Shown piece by piece: positions 9,501 to 18,836 of a stretch of 64,000 nt of DNA. A program made the position numbers and the translations under genes. Position 1 is the stretch's first letter. Every line of letters starts with the position of its first letter. This stretch comes from Mycobacteriaceae bacterium (lineage in GTDB: Bacteria; Actinomycetota; Actinomycetes; Mycobacteriales; Mycobacteriaceae), in contig JAQYQB010000012.1 of assembly GCA_028726465.1 (NCBI GenBank), forward strand, positions 1-64,000. Reading direction: 5' to 3'. The notes under the pieces were generated by a model. The model saw only the letters and a list, made by a program, of their open reading frames with translations. It searched no databases and was not told where the DNA came from.

Positions 9501-12500
9501 CCCGGACACCACGCTCATCGAGGCCGTCGAGGCCGAGCTCGGCTCCGGCTGGCTCAAGCTGGTCACCCCGTCCTTCGACGCCAACCGCGCCGTCCTCTTC
9601 GACGACCGCTGGGCCAGCGCCCGCGAGGATCTTGCCCGCATCGCCCTGGGCGAGACGGACGCGGCCGACACGGCGGACCAGGACACCGCCCGCTTTAGCG
9701 GCGCGGGCCAGACCGTCGCAGAGCAAGCCACCTGGTGGGCCGAGCACGGCGACCTGCCGGAGGCTGCCGAGCGGCGCCTACGCGGCATCGCCAAGCTGGC
9801 GGGCCAGGACCCGGCCGGCGACTTTGCCGGCGAGGTCGCGCTGGTCACCGGCGCGGCGCCGGGCTCGATTGCCTCCGCCCTGGTGGAGGGCCTGCTGGCC
9901 GGGGGTGCCACGGTCATCATGACCGCCTCCCGGGTCAGCCAGTCCCGCAAGGAATTCGCCCGCAAGCTCTACGCCCGCCACGCCGCCCCGGGCGCGGCCC
10001 TGTGGCTGGTGCCGGCCAACCTGTCCAGCTTCCGCGACGTGGATTCGCTCATCGAGTGGATCGGCACCGAGCAGCGCGAGTCCGTGGGCAACGAGGTCAA
10101 GGTCTTAAAGCCCGCGCTGACCCCGACGCTGGCCTTCCCCTTCGCCGCGCCTTCGGTTACCGGCTCGCTGGCCGATGCCGGCTCCGCCACCGAGAACCAA
10201 GCCCGCCTGCTGCTGTGGTCGCTGGAGCGCACCATCGCGGGCCTGAGCTCCCTGGCGCAGCAGGCCGTGGACACCCGCTGCCACGTCGTGCTGCCGGGCT
10301 CGCCGAACCGCGGCATGTTCGGCGGCGACGGCGCCTACGGCGAGGTCAAGGCCGCCCTCGATGCCATCCTGGCCAAGTGGAGCGCCGAGGCCGGCTGGCC
10401 GGCCGGCGTCACCCTGGCGCAGGCGAAGATCGGCTGGGTGGCCGGCACCCACCTGATGGGCGGCAACGACGGCCTGGTGCCCGCCGCCGAGGCGGCCGGC
10501 ATCCACGTCTGGTCCCCGCAGGAGATCTCCGCGCAGCTGCTGGACCTGGCCTCCGCCGACAACCGCGAGCGCGCCGCCCAGACCCCGGTCGAGCTCGACC
10601 TGACCGGCGGGCTGGAGGGCGTGTCCCTGCGCGAGCTGGCCGAAAACGCCGCCGCCCAGCCGGCGGCGACGGAGGAGGTAGCCGAAGCCCCCGCCTCGAT
10701 CACCGCCCTGCCCACCTCGGCGCGCCCGCAGCAGCCGGTGCTGGGCGCCACCCCGGACGAAGGCGTTGGCACCGTCACGACGGACCTGGATGACCTGGTG
10801 GTCATCGCCGGCGTGGGCGAGGTCAGCTCCTGGGGCTCGGGCCGCACCCGCTTCGAGGCCGAATACGGCCTGGACCGCGACGGCGGCGCCGAGCTGACCG
10901 CCGCGGGCGTGCTCGAGCTGGCCTGGATGACCGGGCTGATTTCCTGGTCGGAGGATCCGCACCCGGGCTGGTTCGACGCCGAGGGCAACGAGGTCGCCGA
11001 GGAGGAGATCTACTCCCGCTTCCGCGACGAGGTCGTCGCGCGCGCCGGCGTGCGCACGCTCAGCGACAAGTACCACCTGGTCGACCAGGGCTCCATCGAT
11101 CTCACCGAGGTCTTCCTGGACCGCGACATCACCTTCACCGTGCCCGACGAGCAGTCCGCCCGCGACATCGCCACCGCCGACCCGGACTTCGTCCGCATTC
11201 AGCCGGCCGACGACGAGTGGGAGGTCACCCGCCTCAAGGGCGCCCGCGTGCAGGTGCCGCGCAAGGCCACGCTGACGCGCACCATCGCGGCCCAGATGCC
11301 GGACAACTTCGACGCCTCCCGCTGGGGCATTCCGGACCACATGCTGGACTCGCTGGACCGCATGGCGGTCTGGAACCTGGTCACGGCCGTCGATGCCTTC
11401 ACCCAGGCCGGATTCAGCCCCACCGAGCTGCTCCAGGCCGTGCACCCGGGCCAGGTGGCCACGACGCAGGGCACCGGCATCGGCGGCATGGAGAGCCTGC
11501 ACAAGGTCTTCGTCACCCGCTTCCTGGGAGGCGACCGGCCCAGCGACATCCTGCAGGAGGCGCTGCCGAACGTCATCGCGGCGCACACCATGCAGTCGCT
11601 GGTGGGCGGCTACGGCTCGATGATTCACCCCATCGGCGCCTGCGCCACCGCGGCCGTGTCCATCGAGGAGGGCGTGGACAAGATTGCCCTGGGTAAGGCC
11701 GACGTGGTCATCGCCGGCGGCATCGACGACGTGCAGGTCGAGTCCCTGACCGGCTTCGGCGACATGAACGCTACGGCGGAGACCGCGGCGATGCTGGACA
11801 AGGGCATCGACGGCCGGTTCATCTCCCGCGCCAACGACCGGCGCCGCGGCGGCTTCCTCGAGGGCGAGGGCGGCGGCACCGTCATCCTGGCCCGCGGCAG
11901 CCTGGCCGCCGAGCTCGGCCTGCCGGTCCACGCCGTGGTCGCGCACGCGGCCTCCTACGGCGACGGCGCGCACACCTCCATCCCGGCCCCGGGCCTGGGT
12001 GCGCTGGGTGCCGGCCGCGGCCGGGAGAACTCCCGCCTGGCCAAGTCGCTGCGCGGGCTGGGGCTTTCCCCCAACGACGTGAGCGTGCTGTCCAAGCACG
12101 ACACCTCCACCAACGCCAACGACCCGAACGAGTCGGAGCTGCACTCCCTGCTCTGGCCGGCCATCGGCCGCGATGCCGACCAGCCGCTGTTCGTCATCTC
12201 GCAGAAGACCCTGACCGGCCACTCCAAGGCGGGCGCGGCCCTGTTCCAGACGGGCGGGCTCATCGACGTCTTCCGCACCGGCGTCCTGCCGGCGAACGTG
12301 TCGCTGGACTGCGTGGATCCGCTGATTGCGCCCAAGGCGAAGAACCTGGTCTGGCTGCGCAGCCCGCTGGATCTTGCCGGCGGCGGCCAGCCCGTCCGCG
12401 CGGCGGCGCTGACCTCCCTGGGCTTCGGCCACGTCGGCGCCCTGCTGGTCTACGCCCACCCCGGCGTCTTCTACGCCGCGGTGCGCCAACAGCGCGGCCA

Positions 12501-12708
12501 AGACGCCGCCGATGCCTGGCTAGCCCACGCCAACCAGCGCCTAGCCCGCGGGCACGCCCACTTCGAGGCCGGCATGCTGGGCCGCGCCCCGCTGTTCGAG
12601 ATCATCGAGTCCCGCCGCCTGCCCGGCGAGTCCAAGCAGGCCGAGGCCGCCATGCTCCTGGACGAGAACGCCCGCCTCGGCGCGGACGGCTTCTACCCGG
12701 AGGCCTAG
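3568..12708 (+). CDS. fas: type I fatty acid synthase
   Basis: One 3046-residue polypeptide carries a complete bacterial FAS-I cycle in the cytoplasm and makes acyl-CoAs for phospholipids and corynomycolates. Domains in order: acetyl transferase (GHSQGS, Ser140); FMN-type enoyl reductase (starting near GGMTPTSAD at about 390); MaoC-like dehydratase (GDYNPIHTS, His1212); malonyl/palmitoyl transferase (GHSLGEY, Ser1409); an Ala/Pro-rich linker (about 1684-1746); an ACP whose [11 protein letters not shown] aligns with the yeast phosphopantetheine site (Ser1784); ketoreductase (Tyr2257-xxx-Lys2261); and ketosynthase (Cys2692, His2844, Lys2880, His2885). The His-Lys-His spacing of 36 and 5 matches yeast FAS. 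The ATG at 3568 follows AGGTAG at 8 nt. No phosphopantetheinyl transferase domain or adjacent acpS is present, so activation must come from elsewhere. Whether this is FasA or FasB cannot be told. Confidence 0.97.
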   Translation: MSLTPLLTLNAAETSPALLFAGQGSPWQEAVAAAGASPQAEQLTGLLAQVRVAAGPVARTIASTCPGVFERLESLLNSPEATSAEAAATDKPGAPAAEAVDADAFPAYSVPGIVLGQIAAVGQLRDLGLNVDAAQTAGHSQGSLGAAAVDNPQDALLLAVLMGTAAAQVHGAHDTRSHMLSIRGLDRTQVEQHLAGEAAVAVVNGRRHFVIAGAPEDLAATETAIATAAAAFNERLESREFGGDELAPVFDYLPVALPFHHASLAGAVERTVEFAGKCGLDEDFARTLAQQILVDEHDWPATVAALDADYLLSLDKGLTKLTQPLVAGTGVAIVDATTAAARNALATPGNELPEGTDYSEFAPRLVRLPDGGVYTQTHFSAATGLSPIMLGGMTPTSADADIVAAAANAGHWTELAGGGMYSDEVFTEHRKNLEAQLKPGRTVQFNTMFFDRFLWNLQFGQARIVPKARAAGAPFNGVCVSAGIPEVDEATALLDQLHADGFPFVSFKPGTARQIQDTLKIAAANPDSVILMQVEDGHAGGHHSWVNLDDMLLATYADIRAHRNVLLAVGGGISSPERAATYLTGSWSTDYDLPAMPVDAVFIGTVAMATKEAKATDSVKQLLVDTPGVTPNDNGGWVGRGQGTGGVASSQSHLLADIHDLDNSFAKASRLITSLPIEDYDAWREDIIAALAKTSKPYFGDVETMTYAEWVNRFVELAHPFADPSWDDRFLDLLHRIEARLNAADHGEIDTLFATVDDVADAPAAAARLLEAYPEANEVQVSPRDAAWWISLHYKHVKPMPWVPAIDGDLKTWFGKDTLWQAQDARYTADQVRIIPGPVAVAGITKLNEPVAELLARFEQGTTQSLETAGQQPVEAFSRLADARDAAAFLRAAPTLVWHGHLMANPAYEMDPDAYDLIQDEDGNWSIRITADSYWDNLPEYERPFYVREVTVPVDLPADVATGGSPVVSDERLPDSVFALLSGLAGVGSTAEQGDEITEMPQIVPGSITESTPFGVAHYSFHLPASLLSAHTAVTGAALPASTPAEEASASPAAGTPDVLVGPCWPAIYTALGSGQLEDGYPVIEGLLNAVHLNHVIDVRVPLEELADRRRIDVTSWCSAIEESSSGRIVTVELELRDHASGEVVATQMQRFAIRGRAHGHNQPSPAPEWGGGKSAAKVESTPRSFLDRAVVTAPADMTPFALVSGDYNPIHTSANAAGLVGLSAPLVHGMWLSATAQHLAGRQGRVVGWTYSMFGMVQLNDAVEITVERVGRKGIHAALEVTCRIDGEVVSVGQALLAQPRTAYVYPGQGIQAPGMGRSDRDASPAAREIWRRADRHTRDHLGFSIQQIIDENPTELAVRGEVFRHPQGVLHLTQFTQVALAVVAYAQTERLREADALASGSYYAGHSLGEYTALASLANIFDLEGVIDIVYSRGSAMGSLVPRDAEGNSNYAMAALRPNMVGIPAEDVADYVAGVAEDTGEFLEIVNYNIAGQQYSVAGTKAGLAALLEKTNAIKDRAVVMVPGIDVPFHSRVLRDGVPAFADKLDELLPEQLDLDALVGRYVPNLVARPFELTQDFVDAVAPLAPSGRLDDLRVDDMDDNQLARLLMIELLSWQFASPVRWIETQELLFGRVDQIIEVGLASSPTLTNLAQRSLAVAGLELPVFNVERDQDQVMLADVRSAPATPAPEESSAADSDSAAEPSATAAEPAAAPAPAQPAAPAPSTPAAPTAAPAAGAPAAAAPELNFDAAQAIMVLFAFQNKIRLSQINDTDTVEELTNGVSSRRNQLLMDMSAEIGVPAIDGAADADVATLRERVNTAAPGYAAFGSVLTEAIGSRLRQLFGAAGLKPAFVGEYVTGTWGLPESWTAFVEAEVLLGTRAEDSVRGGSLATLPDSASSKSAVTDLLDQAIEAVAADHSVTVSKGAASSAAGGGVVDSAALEAYAETVTGEHGVLATAARQVLDQLGLTPEETTPEAPDTTLIEAVEAELGSGWLKLVTPSFDANRAVLFDDRWASAREDLARIALGETDAADTADQDTARFSGAGQTVAEQATWWAEHGDLPEAAERRLRGIAKLAGQDPAGDFAGEVALVTGAAPGSIASALVEGLLAGGATVIMTASRVSQSRKEFARKLYARHAAPGAALWLVPANLSSFRDVDSLIEWIGTEQRESVGNEVKVLKPALTPTLAFPFAAPSVTGSLADAGSATENQARLLLWSLERTIAGLSSLAQQAVDTRCHVVLPGSPNRGMFGGDGAYGEVKAALDAILAKWSAEAGWPAGVTLAQAKIGWVAGTHLMGGNDGLVPAAEAAGIHVWSPQEISAQLLDLASADNRERAAQTPVELDLTGGLEGVSLRELAENAAAQPAATEEVAEAPASITALPTSARPQQPVLGATPDEGVGTVTTDLDDLVVIAGVGEVSSWGSGRTRFEAEYGLDRDGGAELTAAGVLELAWMTGLISWSEDPHPGWFDAEGNEVAEEEIYSRFRDEVVARAGVRTLSDKYHLVDQGSIDLTEVFLDRDITFTVPDEQSARDIATADPDFVRIQPADDEWEVTRLKGARVQVPRKATLTRTIAAQMPDNFDASRWGIPDHMLDSLDRMAVWNLVTAVDAFTQAGFSPTELLQAVHPGQVATTQGTGIGGMESLHKVFVTRFLGGDRPSDILQEALPNVIAAHTMQSLVGGYGSMIHPIGACATAAVSIEEGVDKIALGKADVVIAGGIDDVQVESLTGFGDMNATAETAAMLDKGIDGRFISRANDRRRGGFLEGEGGGTVILARGSLAAELGLPVHAVVAHAASYGDGAHTSIPAPGLGALGAGRGRENSRLAKSLRGLGLSPNDVSVLSKHDTSTNANDPNESELHSLLWPAIGRDADQPLFVISQKTLTGHSKAGAALFQTGGLIDVFRTGVLPANVSLDCVDPLIAPKAKNLVWLRSPLDLAGGGQPVRAAALTSLGFGHVGALLVYAHPGVFYAAVRQQRGQDAADAWLAHANQRLARGHAHFEAGMLGRAPLFEIIESRRLPGESKQAEAAMLLDENARLGADGFYPEA

Positions 12709-12744
12709 CGCTCTAGGCACTCCAGCCGCTCTAGGCGCCACCAC

Positions 12745-12809
12745 GAGAGTTCCGGACAAGTTTTGCCCTCCGGGGCAGGGTTCCAGCCCTAAACTTGCCC
12801 GGAACTCTC
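12745..12809. repeat. long imperfect palindrome, copy 1
   Basis: The left arm GAGAGTTCCGGACAAGTTT (12745-12763) pairs with AAACTTGCCCGGAACTCTC (12791-12809) with one mismatch in 19, around a GC-rich loop of 27 nt. It lies 36 bp after the fas stop and could also serve as a transcription barrier. A second, diverged copy lies at 12928-12994. Confidence 0.8.
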
Positions 12810-12927
12810 TTTTCTTGCCGGGAAGCCCTGGGCAGCCTTAAACCGCCCTGAGGTGTCCCGGCCGCGGCCCAGCGACGGCAGTGCCCAAGCCTGCCGGCGC
12901 ATCCAACGCACTCCCGGCGACCCCAAT

Positions 12928-12994
12928 GCGAGTTCCGGACAAGTTTTGCGTTCCAGGACGGGCTCCCAGCCCCAAACTTGCCCGGAACTCTCGC
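12928..12994. repeat. long imperfect palindrome, copy 2
   Basis: The left arm GCGAGTTCCGGACAAGTTT (12928-12946) pairs with the right arm starting AAACTTGCCCGGAACTC (12974-12994). It has the same arms as copy 1 with a diverged loop, in the same orientation. Two copies with conserved arms and variable loops suggest a REP-like or other repeat family. The spacer 12810-12927 and the remainder to 13120 hold no gene. Confidence 0.8.
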
Positions 12995-13120
12995 TTTGAC
13001 TTTTATAACGATTCTCATTTCTATTCCCATTTCGGGAGTGACCGGCCTGCGATGGTGATATCCTAAAACAGCAATGGTTATAACAAGTCCTGTCTCTCTC
13101 CATCAGCGAAAGGGCTCCTT

Positions 13121-14536
13121 ATGCTCTACCTGTTCATCTCCCTGCTTTCCATCGCCGCGGTGACTTACCTCATCTACAAGAAGGTTCACGCAGCTTCTGC
13201 CATTTTCTTTACTGGCGTCATCCTCTTAATGCTCGCCGCTGCCACCGGCCGCGCCGAGTTCCGAGCCACCGAAATCGACCCCACCGGTAATTCCTTCTAC
13301 GACCAGTTGCTCGTCGTGGAATCCCTGTTCAAGGAGCGCTTCTCCGGCATCGGTATGGCGATCATGGTGCTCTTCGGCTTCGTGTCTTATATGCGCCATA
13401 TCGGCGCGGACGCGAAGACAGTCGTCGCGCTCTCCAGCCCGCTGCGCCGTTTTAAGGGCTCCTACTGGCTCGTGCCAGTCGGTTTCCTGATAGGTAACCT
13501 GCTCTCCCTGGTTATTCCCTCGGCCGCCTCCCTCTCGCTGCTCCTGGTAGCCACCCTGTTGCCGGCCCTCATCGCCGCGGGGCTGACTCCGCTCACCGTG
13601 GGCGCCATTGTGGTCACGTCTTCGACCATCATCCCTACCCCGCTAGAGGCCGGCCTCATCCAGGGCGCCGATCTCACCGACATGTCCGTCACTGAATTCG
13701 TTTACGGTTCGGTCGCCTGGGCCACCGTTCCGACGCTGGTCATTACAGCATTCATCCACGTGTGGTGGCAGCGCCGCTGTGACCTGAAGGAGGCCGCCGC
13801 GGATAAAGCCGCTACTGCCGACGATGCCGTCCCTACCGACGCCTCAGACCAGACCGCACGGGACGCCATCGAGCGCGCCGCAGGCCTACCGCGCTACTAC
13901 GCCCTGCTGCCCCTGCTTCCGCTAGTGCTCATTCTTATTTCGGCTGCTCTAAACCGGCTGGGAGCCCTTCCTTTCGAGGCTGGCATTCTCCCTGTCACGG
14001 TGGTTTCCCTCCTCATCGCCATGGTGATTGAGTCTGCCCGACACCGCTCTATCAATGGCGCGCTCGACTCCGGCAAGTCTTTCTTCAAGGGGATGGGCGA
14101 AGGTGCGGCTGGCGTCGTGGCCCTGCTGGTCGCGGCCGCGGTGCTCATCGAGGGCATCACGCAAATGGGCGTCATCGACATGCTCATTAGCGCCACTGAA
14201 GGTTCGCGCGGCGCCGCCGTGGTCATCGTCCTCATCTTCGTGCTAGCCACCGCAGCGATGGCCGCGCTCACTGGGTCTGGTACTGCTCCCTACTTCGCCT
14301 TTTCTGAGGTCGTTCCCTCGCTGGCCGCCGACACGTCCATCCACGCCCCGCAGATGCTCACCGCAATCTGGGGCACCTCGAATCTGATGCGGCAAGCCTC
14401 CCCCGTCAACGCCGCGGTCATCATCGTCTCCGGCGCCATCAACGTCAACCCCGTCCGCCTGGTCAAGCGCACCGCCGTACCGATGGTCGCCGCAACGGTG
14501 CTCAACACCTTGTTCGCGTTCCTGCTGATCGGCTAG
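13121..14536 (+). CDS. DcuC-family C4-dicarboxylate transporter
   Basis: A 471-residue polytopic membrane protein with roughly 12 hydrophobic segments, close to the usual DcuC length of about 460. It starts MLYLFISLLSIAAVTYLIYKK and has a family-like first third (SGIGMAIMVLFGFVSYMRHIGAD). A hydrophilic cytoplasmic loop at about 225-250 (Ala/Asp/Thr-rich) separates the two halves. DcuC proteins move succinate, fumarate or malate across the cytoplasmic membrane, often as efflux or exchange carriers. The true substrate is not shown by sequence. The ATG follows AAAGGG at 7 nt. It is monocistronic and convergent with the next gene, 36 bp apart. Confidence 0.8.
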   Translation: MLYLFISLLSIAAVTYLIYKKVHAASAIFFTGVILLMLAAATGRAEFRATEIDPTGNSFYDQLLVVESLFKERFSGIGMAIMVLFGFVSYMRHIGADAKTVVALSSPLRRFKGSYWLVPVGFLIGNLLSLVIPSAASLSLLLVATLLPALIAAGLTPLTVGAIVVTSSTIIPTPLEAGLIQGADLTDMSVTEFVYGSVAWATVPTLVITAFIHVWWQRRCDLKEAAADKAATADDAVPTDASDQTARDAIERAAGLPRYYALLPLLPLVLILISAALNRLGALPFEAGILPVTVVSLLIAMVIESARHRSINGALDSGKSFFKGMGEGAAGVVALLVAAAVLIEGITQMGVIDMLISATEGSRGAAVVIVLIFVLATAAMAALTGSGTAPYFAFSEVVPSLAADTSIHAPQMLTAIWGTSNLMRQASPVNAAVIIVSGAINVNPVRLVKRTAVPMVAATVLNTLFAFLLIG

Positions 14537-14572
14537 CAGGCGCTGGCCCTATACCCCGGGGCTGGCGACTGC

Positions 14573-15730
14573 CTAGGACTCGTCCGGAGTTTCGGGGCTG
14601 TCGGCCTCGGCGGCGTCGCGGATGTCTCCGGAGCGGGCCCAGAGGTCTTCCTGGGCGGCGAGTTGGGCGCGGGCGGCGGTGTCGTCGCGCGGGGCGGCCT
14701 GGATGTGTTGCTCCGAGTGCAGGCCCAGCTGCAGTTCCTTGGCGCGCAGGATCTCGGCGTCGATCTTGATGCCCACGATGAGCACCGTGTTCATGATCCA
14801 GATCGCGGCGAACAGGGCCATGACGGTACTGATGGCGCCGTAGGCGCTCATGCTGGCCACGTACTGCACGAACAGGCCGAAGGCGAACCAGACCAGGCCG
14901 TTGACCCCGACAGCGACGATGGAGCCCAGGGTCAGCCAGCGGAAGCGCTCGGGACGCACGTTGGGCGCGTAGTGGTAGAGCACCGCCACCAGGGTCAGGA
15001 CCACCAGCAGCGTGATGGGGAAACGCAGCCAGTTCCACACCGGCAGGAAGATGCTGATGAGGAATTCGGCGGCCTCTTGGAGTCCGAGCTGGTCGGCGAC
15101 GGGCTGGATGGCGCCGGTGACGATGGTATCGCGCAGCAGGTTGGCAAAAAGCACGATGACCGCGCCGATGACCAGCACCACCGTCAGGCCCCACATCAGC
15201 GACCAGGTGCGGATGAGGCTGCGGCCCTCCATCCGGCCGTAGACCAGGTTCGCGGTCCGCGAGAAGGCCCGCACGTAGGCGGAGGCGGAAAACAGGGAGA
15301 TGAGCACCGAGATCACCAGCGCCAGGGTGCCTTCGGCCGTCGAGCCGATGATGGAGCCGACGATGGAATTGGCCTGTTCCTCGAAGGTCTGCGGCAGGTA
15401 CTGGTCGATGAATTCCGAGGTCAGCCGCAGAACTTCTTCTTTGCGGCTGGCAAACAGCAGCGTGGCGATGGAATAGGCCGCCAGCACCGTCGGGGCAAAG
15501 GCCATGAGGGTGAAGTAGGTCATCGCGGCGGCGCGGTCCAAGAAGCCGTCGTGGAAGAAGTCGCGCCAGGTGCGCCGGACGACTAACGCCCAGCTGTCCT
15601 TGCGCAGCCGGTTGCTGCGGGCTAAGGGATCGGCGTCCTCCGAGTGGCCGGCCACGCGCAGGACGTCGGAGCCGTCCATGGGGACGACGGTCTCCACGGG
15701 TACAGCGTCCGCCGGTTCGTGCTTAGTCAC
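14573..15730 (-). CDS. YihY/BrkB-family inner membrane protein
   Basis: A 385-residue protein with a soluble N-terminus (about 90 residues), about six transmembrane segments and a charged C-terminal tail. Family blocks seen are [46 protein letters not shown] and [20 protein letters not shown]. The function of the family is uncertain; the old RNase BN label for YihY is wrong. I chose the GTG at 15730 (VTKHEPADA) because AAGG lies 9 nt upstream. A longer in-frame reading to 16039 would run antisense through luxS and is rejected. It is divergent from luxS with 79 bp between starts. Confidence 0.85.
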   Translation of the reverse strand: MTKHEPADAVPVETVVPMDGSDVLRVAGHSEDADPLARSNRLRKDSWALVVRRTWRDFFHDGFLDRAAAMTYFTLMAFAPTVLAAYSIATLLFASRKEEVLRLTSEFIDQYLPQTFEEQANSIVGSIIGSTAEGTLALVISVLISLFSASAYVRAFSRTANLVYGRMEGRSLIRTWSLMWGLTVVLVIGAVIVLFANLLRDTIVTGAIQPVADQLGLQEAAEFLISIFLPVWNWLRFPITLLVVLTLVAVLYHYAPNVRPERFRWLTLGSIVAVGVNGLVWFAFGLFVQYVASMSAYGAISTVMALFAAIWIMNTVLIVGIKIDAEILRAKELQLGLHSEQHIQAAPRDDTAARAQLAAQEDLWARSGDIRDAAEADSPETPDES

Positions 15731-15771
15731 AGCTATAGACCTTAAAGCACCCGCTGGGTGCGCAAGAAATG

Positions 15772-15802
15772 GACACCCTCCCCGGCGGGGTGTCGTTAGA
15801 CT
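15772..15802 (+). promoter_or_regulatory. luxS leaderless promoter with overlapping dyad
   Basis: TAGACT (15797-15802) is followed by exactly 7 nt and the luxS ATG, which predicts transcription starting at the ATG. The purine-rich GGGAGG lies only 1 nt from the ATG, too close for a ribosome-binding site, so the leaderless reading is favoured. An inverted repeat GACACCC/GGGTGTC (15772-15778, 15788-15794) sits where the -35 region would be and may be an operator shared with the divergent YihY-type gene. Confidence 0.55.
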
Positions 15803-15809
15803 GGGAGGT

Positions 15810-16304
15810 ATGACTGAGAAGAACAACGCTTCCGAAAAGACCCCGTCGAACGTCGAATCCTTCGAGCTGGACCACCGCCTGGTGGCCGCGCCGTATGTGC
15901 GCGTGGCCGGCAAGACGGATCTGGGCGATGGCAAGGAGGTCATCAAGTACGACCTGCGCTTCTGCCAGCCCAACAAGGAGCACCTGGATCCGAAGGCCAT
16001 GCACTCCATCGAGCACATGATGGCCCAGTTCATGCGCAATTACACCGACAAGCTCATCGGCTTTGCCCCGATGGGCTGCCTGACCGGCTTTTACGCCATC
16101 ACCAACGGCATGGGCCGCGAGGAGCTGCTGCGCGCGCTCGAGGGCGGGCTCAACGACATCCTGAACGCCACCGAGGTCCCCGCCGCCAACGAGGTCCAGT
16201 GCGGCTGGGGCGCTAACCACTCCCTCGAGGGCGCGCAGGAAGCCGCCCGCGCCTTCCTGGACAAGAAGGACGAGTGGGACCAGGTCATGGCCGAGGACAA
16301 ATAG
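15810..16304 (+). CDS. luxS: S-ribosylhomocysteine lyase
   Basis: A 164-residue LuxS. It cleaves S-ribosylhomocysteine to homocysteine and 4,5-dihydroxypentane-2,3-dione, in the activated methyl cycle and as the AI-2 precursor step. The metal-binding HSIEH (His65, Glu68, His69), the catalytic Cys90 in [11 protein letters not shown] and the third metal ligand Cys131 in [14 protein letters not shown] are all present. Spacing is close to the B. subtilis enzyme (H54, H58, C84, C126). The start is the ATG at 15810 next to its -10 element. Longer in-frame readings (from 15570) run antisense through the neighbour. Homocysteine recycling fits the methionine-type transporter lipoprotein elsewhere in the window, but there is no operon link. 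Confidence 0.95.
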   Translation: MTEKNNASEKTPSNVESFELDHRLVAAPYVRVAGKTDLGDGKEVIKYDLRFCQPNKEHLDPKAMHSIEHMMAQFMRNYTDKLIGFAPMGCLTGFYAITNGMGREELLRALEGGLNDILNATEVPAANEVQCGWGANHSLEGAQEAARAFLDKKDEWDQVMAEDK

Positions 16305-16334
16305 CTAGAGGACAAGCAGCCCGAGGACAAGCAG

Positions 16335-17450
16335 CTAGATACTCACGCCCAGCCAGACCGGCTCGGGCACCAGCTCCACGCCGAAGGCCTTCTTTACCCC
16401 GGCGCGGATGTCGCGGGCGAGCCGAACGATGTCGTCCGCGCTGGCCCCGCCCCGGTTGGTCAGCGCCAGCGTGTGCTTGGTAGACAGGGTGGCGGCCCCG
16501 TGGCCGGGGTAGCCCTTGTCGAAGCCGGCGCGCTGGATGAGCCACGCGGCACTCAGTTTCTCCTGGGTGCCGCTCTCGCCGTTTCCAACAGAAGCACCAC
16601 CAGAAACAACATGGCGCGGCATGGAGTCCTCGCCGGTGGCGGCCTGGATGGAATCGGCGACGGCGCTGGGCACGATGGGGTTGGTGAAAAAGGAGCCGGC
16701 GGACCAGGTGTCGTGGTCGCTGGCGTCTAGGACCATGCCCTTGCCGCGGCGCAGGCTGAGCACCTGCTCGCGTACGTCGGCGACGGGGCGCTGCTCGCCC
16801 GGGGTGTCGGTGAGCTGGCCGAAGCGCAGCGGCCGGGAGAGCCCGTCGGTGGTCAGCTGCAGCTCGATTTCCAGCACGACGGCGCGGCCGGTGAACTTCA
16901 GGTTGGAGTAGCGATAGGCCAGTTCCAGGTCACTGGCCGGCACCCACTCGGTCTGTCCACTCTCCCGGTGGTAGAGCTTGACCTGGGTGAGCACGTCGGA
17001 AATCTCCGCCCCGTAGGCGCCGACGTTTTGCACCGGCACGGCGCCCGCGTTGCCCGGGATGCCGGACAGGCACTCGATGCCGCCCAGGCCCGCCTGGACG
17101 GTGGCAGCCACCACGGCGTCCCAGTTGGCGCCGGCTTGGGCGCGGACGATGCCGGTCTCGGCATCGATGGCCACGGCGTCAAAGTCGAGCAGCACGGCGA
17201 CGTAGTCGAGCTGGCCCTCGGCGACGACCAGGTTGGAGCCGCCGCCGACGATGACTAGGGGCGCGCGGGAGGCATCGATAGCAGCGATGGCTTGGGCAGC
17301 TGCTTCGGGGGTCGCGGCGCGCACACAGGCCCGCGGGGAGCCGCCGATGCGCAAGGTGGTCAGATCCGCGAACGTCACCTGTGGATCGAGCTCCACCCCG
17401 TCAATTTCATTCAGCTGCTGGGTCAATAATTCTTTCGGCACGTTATCCAC
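16335..17450 (-). CDS. murB: UDP-N-acetylenolpyruvoylglucosamine reductase
   Basis: A 371-residue cytoplasmic flavoenzyme of peptidoglycan synthesis that reduces UDP-GlcNAc-enolpyruvate to UDP-MurNAc with NADPH. The FAD domain shows TTLRIGG, VIVGGGSNLVV and GIECLSGIPGNAGAVPVQNVGAYG. The substrate domain shows YRYSNLKF, WSAGSFFTNP (catalytic-serine region) and AAWLIQRAGFDKG. The length fits type I MurB. The GTG at 17450 is preceded 7 nt upstream by TATACA, suggesting a leaderless transcript. The divergent DUF2505 gene starts only 15 bp away. The gene converges with luxS, 30 bp apart. Confidence 0.95.
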   Translation of the reverse strand: MDNVPKELLTQQLNEIDGVELDPQVTFADLTTLRIGGSPRACVRAATPEAAAQAIAAIDASRAPLVIVGGGSNLVVAEGQLDYVAVLLDFDAVAIDAETGIVRAQAGANWDAVVAATVQAGLGGIECLSGIPGNAGAVPVQNVGAYGAEISDVLTQVKLYHRESGQTEWVPASDLELAYRYSNLKFTGRAVVLEIELQLTTDGLSRPLRFGQLTDTPGEQRPVADVREQVLSLRRGKGMVLDASDHDTWSAGSFFTNPIVPSAVADSIQAATGEDSMPRHVVSGGASVGNGESGTQEKLSAAWLIQRAGFDKGYPGHGAATLSTKHTLALTNRGGASADDIVRLARDIRAGVKKAFGVELVPEPVWLGVSI

Positions 17451-17465
17451 GGTAGTCTGTATACC
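17451..17465. promoter_or_regulatory. overlapping divergent leaderless promoters in a 15-bp gap
   Basis: Only 15 bp separate the murB GTG from the next ATG. TAGTCT (17453-17458, plus strand) lies 7 nt before the DUF2505 ATG. TATACA on the minus strand (17458-17463) lies 7 nt before the murB GTG. Both therefore look like -10 elements of leaderless transcripts and share one base pair, so any -35 contacts would fall inside the opposite coding sequence. Confidence 0.55.
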
Positions 17466-17957
17466 ATGTCAACTCGTAGCGAAAACACCGTGACTATCAA
17501 TCAGCCCATCGAGAAGGTGCACGAAGCTCTGCGTACCGAGGCTTACTGGGAGTACGTGGTAGCCAACCTGTCGCCGGATCCGGGCCAGGTGCACGACTTC
17601 ACCAACGACACCGCGATCCTGTACGAGATCCTGCCGACCACCCTGCTGCCGGAGGCCGTGCGCGCCATGGTTTCCCAGGACCTGAAGGTCAAGCGCGTGT
17701 TCACCACCTCTGACCTGGACGGCAACGCGGCCGATGCCAACTACACCGCCGACGTCAAGGGCACCCCGGTGGACTTCAAGGGCGAGATCAAGCTGACCGG
17801 CGAGGGCGAGACCACCACCCTGGCCTACACCAACGAGATCTCCGTCAACATCCCGATGATGGGTGCTGCCATCGAGCCCAAGGTGGGCGAGGCTCTCGAG
17901 GAGCTGTTCAACAACGAGGGCGCCCTGACCGACAAGTGGATCACCGACAACCTCTAA
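17466..17957 (+). CDS. DUF2505 family protein
   Basis: A 163-residue soluble protein with the DUF2505 pattern (START/SRPBCC-like fold): an N-terminal strand TRSENTVTINQPIEKVHEAL, a helix with EAYW, and a C-terminal helix (GAAIEPKVGEALEELFNNEGAL). No catalytic motif or signal peptide is visible. Members are common in Corynebacterium and Mycobacterium near murB; the ligand is unknown. The start is set by TAGTCT 7 nt upstream. The methyltransferase-like gene follows after 15 bp, so the two are probably cotranscribed. Confidence 0.85.
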   Translation: MSTRSENTVTINQPIEKVHEALRTEAYWEYVVANLSPDPGQVHDFTNDTAILYEILPTTLLPEAVRAMVSQDLKVKRVFTTSDLDGNAADANYTADVKGTPVDFKGEIKLTGEGETTTLAYTNEISVNIPMMGAAIEPKVGEALEELFNNEGALTDKWITDNL

Positions 17958-17972
17958 ACGCTTGCTCCTTAA

Positions 17973-18779
17973 ATGGCCGACCACGCGCATAACCTGAAGG
18001 CTAACCCCAGCGCGGGTCGGCCTTTTGGCGTCATTACCCGCGGCACCACCGCGGTCAACCGACTGCGGCGCTGCGACCGGTGGATGCACGCCCACCCGGA
18101 CATCGCCTCGCTGCTGCGCAGCCACCCGGTCCCGCACGCCATCGACGTCGGCTACGGTGCCTCCCACACCACCACCGTGGAATGGGCGCGCTGGCTGCGC
18201 CGGATCAACCCGCACACGCGGGTCACGGGGCTGGAGGTCAACCCGGAGCGGGTCCTGCCGCCGCGCGACGGCGTGGAATTCGAGCTCGGCGGCTTCGAGC
18301 TGGCCGGCTACCGCCCGCACCTGGTGCGCGCCTTCAACGTGCTGCGCCAGTACGACGTCGACCAGGTTCCGGAGGCCTGGGAGACGGTCTGCGCGCGGCT
18401 GGCCCCGGGCGGGGTCTTCGTGGAGGGCACCTGCGACGAGCTGGGCCGCCGCGCCACCTGGATCCTGCTGGACGCTGCCGGCCCGCAGACGCTGACCCTG
18501 GCGTGGGATCCCTTCGACGTGGAGCGGCCCTCCCAGCTCGCCGAGCGCCTGCCGAAGGCGCTCATCCACCGCAACGTGCCGGGCGAGGGCATCTACGAGC
18601 TGCTTTCGGCCGCGGATCGCGCCTGGGATCACTGCGCCGGCTGGGCGCCGCACGGCCCGCGCGTGCGCTGGCGGATGGCCCAGGCCCTGCTTCGCGATGC
18701 CGGCCTGCCCATCGCGCCCTCCCGCCGCCGGCTGCGCGACAACCAGCTGACCGTGGACTGGGAATTCGTCGCCCCCTAG
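17973..18779 (+). CDS. class I SAM-dependent methyltransferase-like protein
   Basis: A 268-residue protein with a Rossmann-type SAM core. HAIDVGYGASHTTTVEW resembles motif I (GxGxS instead of the usual GxGxG). VTGLEVNPERV ends strand 2 with the acidic ribose-binding residue, and WETVCARLAPGGVFVEGTCDELG corresponds to the post-motif region. The substrate is unknown. The ATG at 17973 lies 15 bp after the DUF2505 stop, with only a weak upstream site (CTCCTT is antisense to a typical RBS), so coupling to the upstream gene is likely. Confidence 0.75.
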   Translation: MADHAHNLKANPSAGRPFGVITRGTTAVNRLRRCDRWMHAHPDIASLLRSHPVPHAIDVGYGASHTTTVEWARWLRRINPHTRVTGLEVNPERVLPPRDGVEFELGGFELAGYRPHLVRAFNVLRQYDVDQVPEAWETVCARLAPGGVFVEGTCDELGRRATWILLDAAGPQTLTLAWDPFDVERPSQLAERLPKALIHRNVPGEGIYELLSAADRAWDHCAGWAPHGPRVRWRMAQALLRDAGLPIAPSRRRLRDNQLTVDWEFVAP

Positions 18780-18836
18780 GGCGATTTTTGCGCCCCGCAT
18801 TGCCGAAGCCCACCGTTATGGGCGAAACTGGTGTGC

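Noticed and set aside
4528..9747. A 1739-residue open frame on the minus strand inside fas
   Set aside because: It is the antisense shadow of the GC-rich fas gene; the fas frame has full domain homology and the antisense product is low-complexity Gly/Ala/Val/Arg without motifs.
13005..13036. Possible Zur- or Fur-like box upstream of the DcuC-type gene (ATAACGATTCTCATTTC)
   Set aside because: One half resembles a metal-regulator box but there is no matching second half, and the transported substrate gives no reason for metal control.
15810..16039. N-terminal extension of the YihY/BrkB protein to 16039
   Set aside because: It would be coded antisense through luxS; family homology begins after the GTG at 15730.
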